Shown: positions 61,714 to 64,000 of the stretch, in pieces
How the letters are laid out: every line of letters starts with the position of its first letter
Numbering within the stretch: the first letter of the stretch is position 1
DNA from: Candidatus Hodarchaeota archaeon
GTDB lineage: Archaea > Asgardarchaeota > Heimdallarchaeia > Hodarchaeales > Hodarchaeaceae
NCBI GenBank assembly: GCA_016840035.1
Contig: JAEOTC010000038.1
Location: forward strand, 1-64,000
Length of the DNA stretch: 64,000 nt
Direction of reading: 5' to 3'
Notes under the pieces: generated by a model
Database searches by the model: none
What the model was told of the DNA's origin: nothing
What the model saw: only the letters and a program-made list of their open reading frames with translations
Translations under genes and position numbers: made by a program

Positions 61714-61821
61714 TAGCCCCGCTCAGATTCGAACTGAGGTCAGAGAGAATTTCCACATAGCTTATACCGAATAAACTGATGTCATAGAACTCTCTATGAT
61801 GGACCACTACACTACGGGGCT
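61714..61821 (-). tRNA. intron-containing tRNA, Gln-like body, anticodon unresolved
   Basis: Minus strand AGCCCCG...CTCAG TTCGAAT CTGAG CGGGGCT A; D-arm GTGTAGTGGTCCATCAT; GAGAG/CTCTC anticodon stem separated by ~35-nt insertion. Confidence 0.8.
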
Positions 61822-61825
61822 GAAA

Positions 61826-62029
61826 TTAACGAATTGGGCTTGAAAAAGTCAGAATATCGTCAATAAGTTCCACGTGTGTTATTAACATCCTTCTGCAGCA
61901 GTATCGTTTCAATTCAAAAGAATCGAGTAACTCTGATGCTTCTTTACCTGCTTTCAAACCATCTAAAAAATCATCATAATACTGAGCAATAACTTTACCG
62001 CAGGTATAACATCGGATTGGAATCATCAT
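61826..62029 (-). CDS. rpoN: DNA-directed RNA polymerase subunit N (Rpb10)
   Basis: MIPIRCYTCGKVIAQYYDDF...LKRYCCRRMLITHVELID. Confidence 0.95.
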   Translation of the reverse strand: MMIPIRCYTCGKVIAQYYDDFLDGLKAGKEASELLDSFELKRYCCRRMLITHVELIDDILTFSSPIR

Positions 62030-62045
62030 GGTTATTGATCACCCT

Positions 62046-62699
62046 TTAGAATCCATCATCACTCATGGGACGGCGGCCGCGTGGAGCTCTAAACAATTCT
62101 ACTCGCATTTGAGCATCTTTCTCGGGTGTTAATTCTCCACGTTCACGGAGTATCTCCTTAGTTAATAACCAAAAGATCATTGCTAATGAATTGCGTCCTT
62201 TGTTGTTGCATGGAATTGCTAGATCGATATTCTTTATTGTATTATCAGTATCGACCAACGATATCACTGGTATTCCCATTCGATATGCTTCTTTAAGCGC
62301 TTGATGATCAAAATGAGGATCAGTGATCAAAATGCTTGTTGGTTCAACGAAATTATAGCGTCCTTTAATATTTGGATTTGTAAAAATTCCTGGAATGAAT
62401 CTTCCAGTAATCGGAACGGCACCGGTCACTTTGCAGAACATTTCTACAGGATAAATTCCGTACGCTCTAACGCTGCATGCTGCTACTCGTGACATATCTT
62501 GACGAGCAAGGAATTTTGCTGCTGTACGGATTCGATCATCAGTTTTATGGACATCTAATACATATAGACCATCACTTCGTGTCCGATAAATTGCCCAATC
62601 CATGCTTTTCATTCCGCTGGAGGTTCCTATATGGACACCAGCCTTCAGATAATCTTCTAGAGGGGTGAGCAACTCTTCTTCTTGTGTAGGGGTTGTCAT
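62046..62699 (-). CDS. rpsB: ribosomal protein uS2
   Basis: LKAGVHIGTSSGMKSMDWAIYRTRSDGLYVLDVHKTDDRIRTAAKFL...GRFIPGIFTNPNIKGRYNFVEPTSILITDPHFDHQALKEAYRMGIPVISLVDTDN. Confidence 0.96.
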   Translation of the reverse strand: MTTPTQEEELLTPLEDYLKAGVHIGTSSGMKSMDWAIYRTRSDGLYVLDVHKTDDRIRTAAKFLARQDMSRVAACSVRAYGIYPVEMFCKVTGAVPITGRFIPGIFTNPNIKGRYNFVEPTSILITDPHFDHQALKEAYRMGIPVISLVDTDNTIKNIDLAIPCNNKGRNSLAMIFWLLTKEILRERGELTPEKDAQMRVELFRAPRGRRPMSDDGF

Positions 62700-62806
62700 T
62701 TGAAGAAATTCCTTATTTTATCAATCCTTTCTGCGTTTAAGTGACAGTTACCCTAGTAAAAAACGATGTTAAGAAGTTTTGTAGATGTCTTTTTGAGGTG
62801 GAACTA

Positions 62807-63598
62807 TCAAGAAAAGAAATTGAATTCAATCGTTTTTTGCTCTGAATCAGCCCAAGAGGCTTTCTTTGACTTCACCATTAATTTCATTATTATTTGTAAA
62901 TCCTTAGGGGGTAGTGATGACCAAGTTTGGTTCATTTTGACCATGTCGTATAGAGTTACCATCTCAAATCCATTTTGGAAGCTGTAATTAAATATTTCTT
63001 CTGCAAAAGAATTTAGGGTCTTCCAATATACTCGAAGGCGCGTTTCGTCTGTGTCCCACCATGTGGCTTTTTCCTGTTCAATCAAATATTCGGAAATGGC
63101 TTTGAGTTGCGGGATCGAGAGTTTTTTATGGAGAATTCCATTTTGAAAGGGATAGACCAAACTAATTTCTTGAAGGTCAAGAATATGCTGATTCAAAACT
63201 CTTGCGAATGCAAGTAAAAAGTCTCCCCATGTGATTAGCCATTGTTGTTTTAACTCTGGATCTTCTGGGATCATCCAACGCCAAGGTTTCGATACCCAGC
63301 CTGGTAATATTGGCTTAACATTTGGATGAACAGTTCCAGGTTTTAACTCTGAGATGGATATTCTCTCTACTGGCTTGGTTACCACTTTTTCGACTGTTAA
63401 TGTTCTAGATGGAACTTGAATTTGTGGTAAAGTATGGGTTATTGTTTCTTTCTCAAACTTTGGTGTTTCAACCTTAGATGGGGCGGAAGAATCCGTAGTT
63501 ACATCTTGAAGGACTTCTTCAAGGACATCAATATTACTTTTTTTCTTCTCGACCTTTTCCTTCTTTCGTTGTAATTCTGCCATCCAAGAACAACTCAA
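62807..63598 (-). CDS. vps25: ESCRT-II VPS25-like protein with disordered N-terminal extension
   Basis: KQQWLITWGDFLLAFARVLNQHILDLQEISLVYPFQN...LSIPQLKAISEYLIEQEKATWWDTDETRLRVYWKTLNSFAEEIFNYSFQNGFEMVTLYDMVKM matches the tandem winged-helix order of VPS25. Confidence 0.78.
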   Translation of the reverse strand: MSCSWMAELQRKKEKVEKKKSNIDVLEEVLQDVTTDSSAPSKVETPKFEKETITHTLPQIQVPSRTLTVEKVVTKPVERISISELKPGTVHPNVKPILPGWVSKPWRWMIPEDPELKQQWLITWGDFLLAFARVLNQHILDLQEISLVYPFQNGILHKKLSIPQLKAISEYLIEQEKATWWDTDETRLRVYWKTLNSFAEEIFNYSFQNGFEMVTLYDMVKMNQTWSSLPPKDLQIIMKLMVKSKKASWADSEQKTIEFNFFS

Positions 63599-63625
63599 AA
63601 TCCGATAAATGTAGAAGGACTCTCT

Positions 63626-64000
63626 TTATCCACCAAATTTATCTCGCCAATCATCATATCGTGCAAGTTCACTAGGAGCTACAGAAGGCCGAATATGTAT
63701 CATTGCATTATGAAAGTCTGTTGCTGTTGGAGCTCGTACTTGAACACTCATGTCTGTTAGTGCTCCCTCTGCATCTAATTCTCTAATTGGCTGCATTAAC
63801 GATTCACGACATAATAGTGCAATATCTGCCGCAGTATATCCTCCAGTGATTTCAGCTAATGCTCTGAAATCCACATCCGTATCTACTGGTACTCCTTTGG
63901 TATGGATTGAAAACATCACTTCCCTAGCCTCCTTGGTTGGAAGTGTCACATAAACACGCCGCTCAAATCTTCTTCGCATTGCAGCATCAATATCCCAAGG
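63626..64000 (-). CDS. vps4: VPS4-like AAA ATPase, C-terminal part (runs off window end)
   Basis: PWDIDAAMRRRFERRVYVTLPTKEAREVMFSIHTK...GGYTAADIALLCRESLMQPIREL...RPSVAPSELARYDDWRDKFGG. Confidence 0.88.
   Translation of the reverse strand, partial: PWDIDAAMRRRFERRVYVTLPTKEAREVMFSIHTKGVPVDTDVDFRALAEITGGYTAADIALLCRESLMQPIRELDAEGALTDMSVQVRAPTATDFHNAMIHIRPSVAPSELARYDDWRDKFGG

Noticed and set aside
61714-61821. Genuine amber-suppressor or pyrrolysine tRNA
   Set aside because: T-arm and D-arm are standard, TAG serves as a stop in this window, and intron placement is uncertain.
1-64000. CRISPR arrays, rRNA genes, IS-element transposases
   Set aside because: No regular direct-repeat/spacer pattern, rRNA sequence or recognisable transposase was found by reading.

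Overview
The gene content points to an archaeal chromosome of Asgard type, probably Heimdall-like. Markers are sn-glycerol-1-P dehydrogenase, TFB, RadA, RpoN/uS2, V-ATPase subunit E, an Rpn11-like JAMM protease, and ESCRT-II VPS25 next to VPS4. Most of 1-38 kb and 54-64 kb is ordinary chromosome. About 39-54 kb looks accessory. Main points: (1) an hgcAB-like pair at 25.9-27.85 kb in which the HgcA-like corrinoid/membrane protein (NVWCAAGGGHF cap-helix motif) is fused to an N-terminal class I SAM methyltransferase domain, with an HgcB-like ferredoxin (terminal CC) directly downstream; (2) at least five same-orientation copies of the last ~75 nt of the TFB gene (C-terminal codons, stop-codon palindrome and A-rich tail) scattered from 39.2 to 47.1 kb beside the intact TFB at 54 kb, separating unrelated small cassettes, as expected for repeated integration at, or decay of, a TFB 3'-end attachment site; (3) a hairpin-dense leader with two GNRA-tetraloop stems upstream of a LAGLIDADG-like ORF, beside an overlapping XPD-like helicase/RecA-like ATPase pair; (4) an RNase III with two dsRBDs; (5) a Ycf35-DUF2997-Ycf46-like operon; (6) a degenerate small GTPase-like protein beside a longin-like protein; (7) an 1863-aa alpha-repeat protein with three N-terminal repeats. 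All homology calls come from reading motifs by eye. No database search was run.
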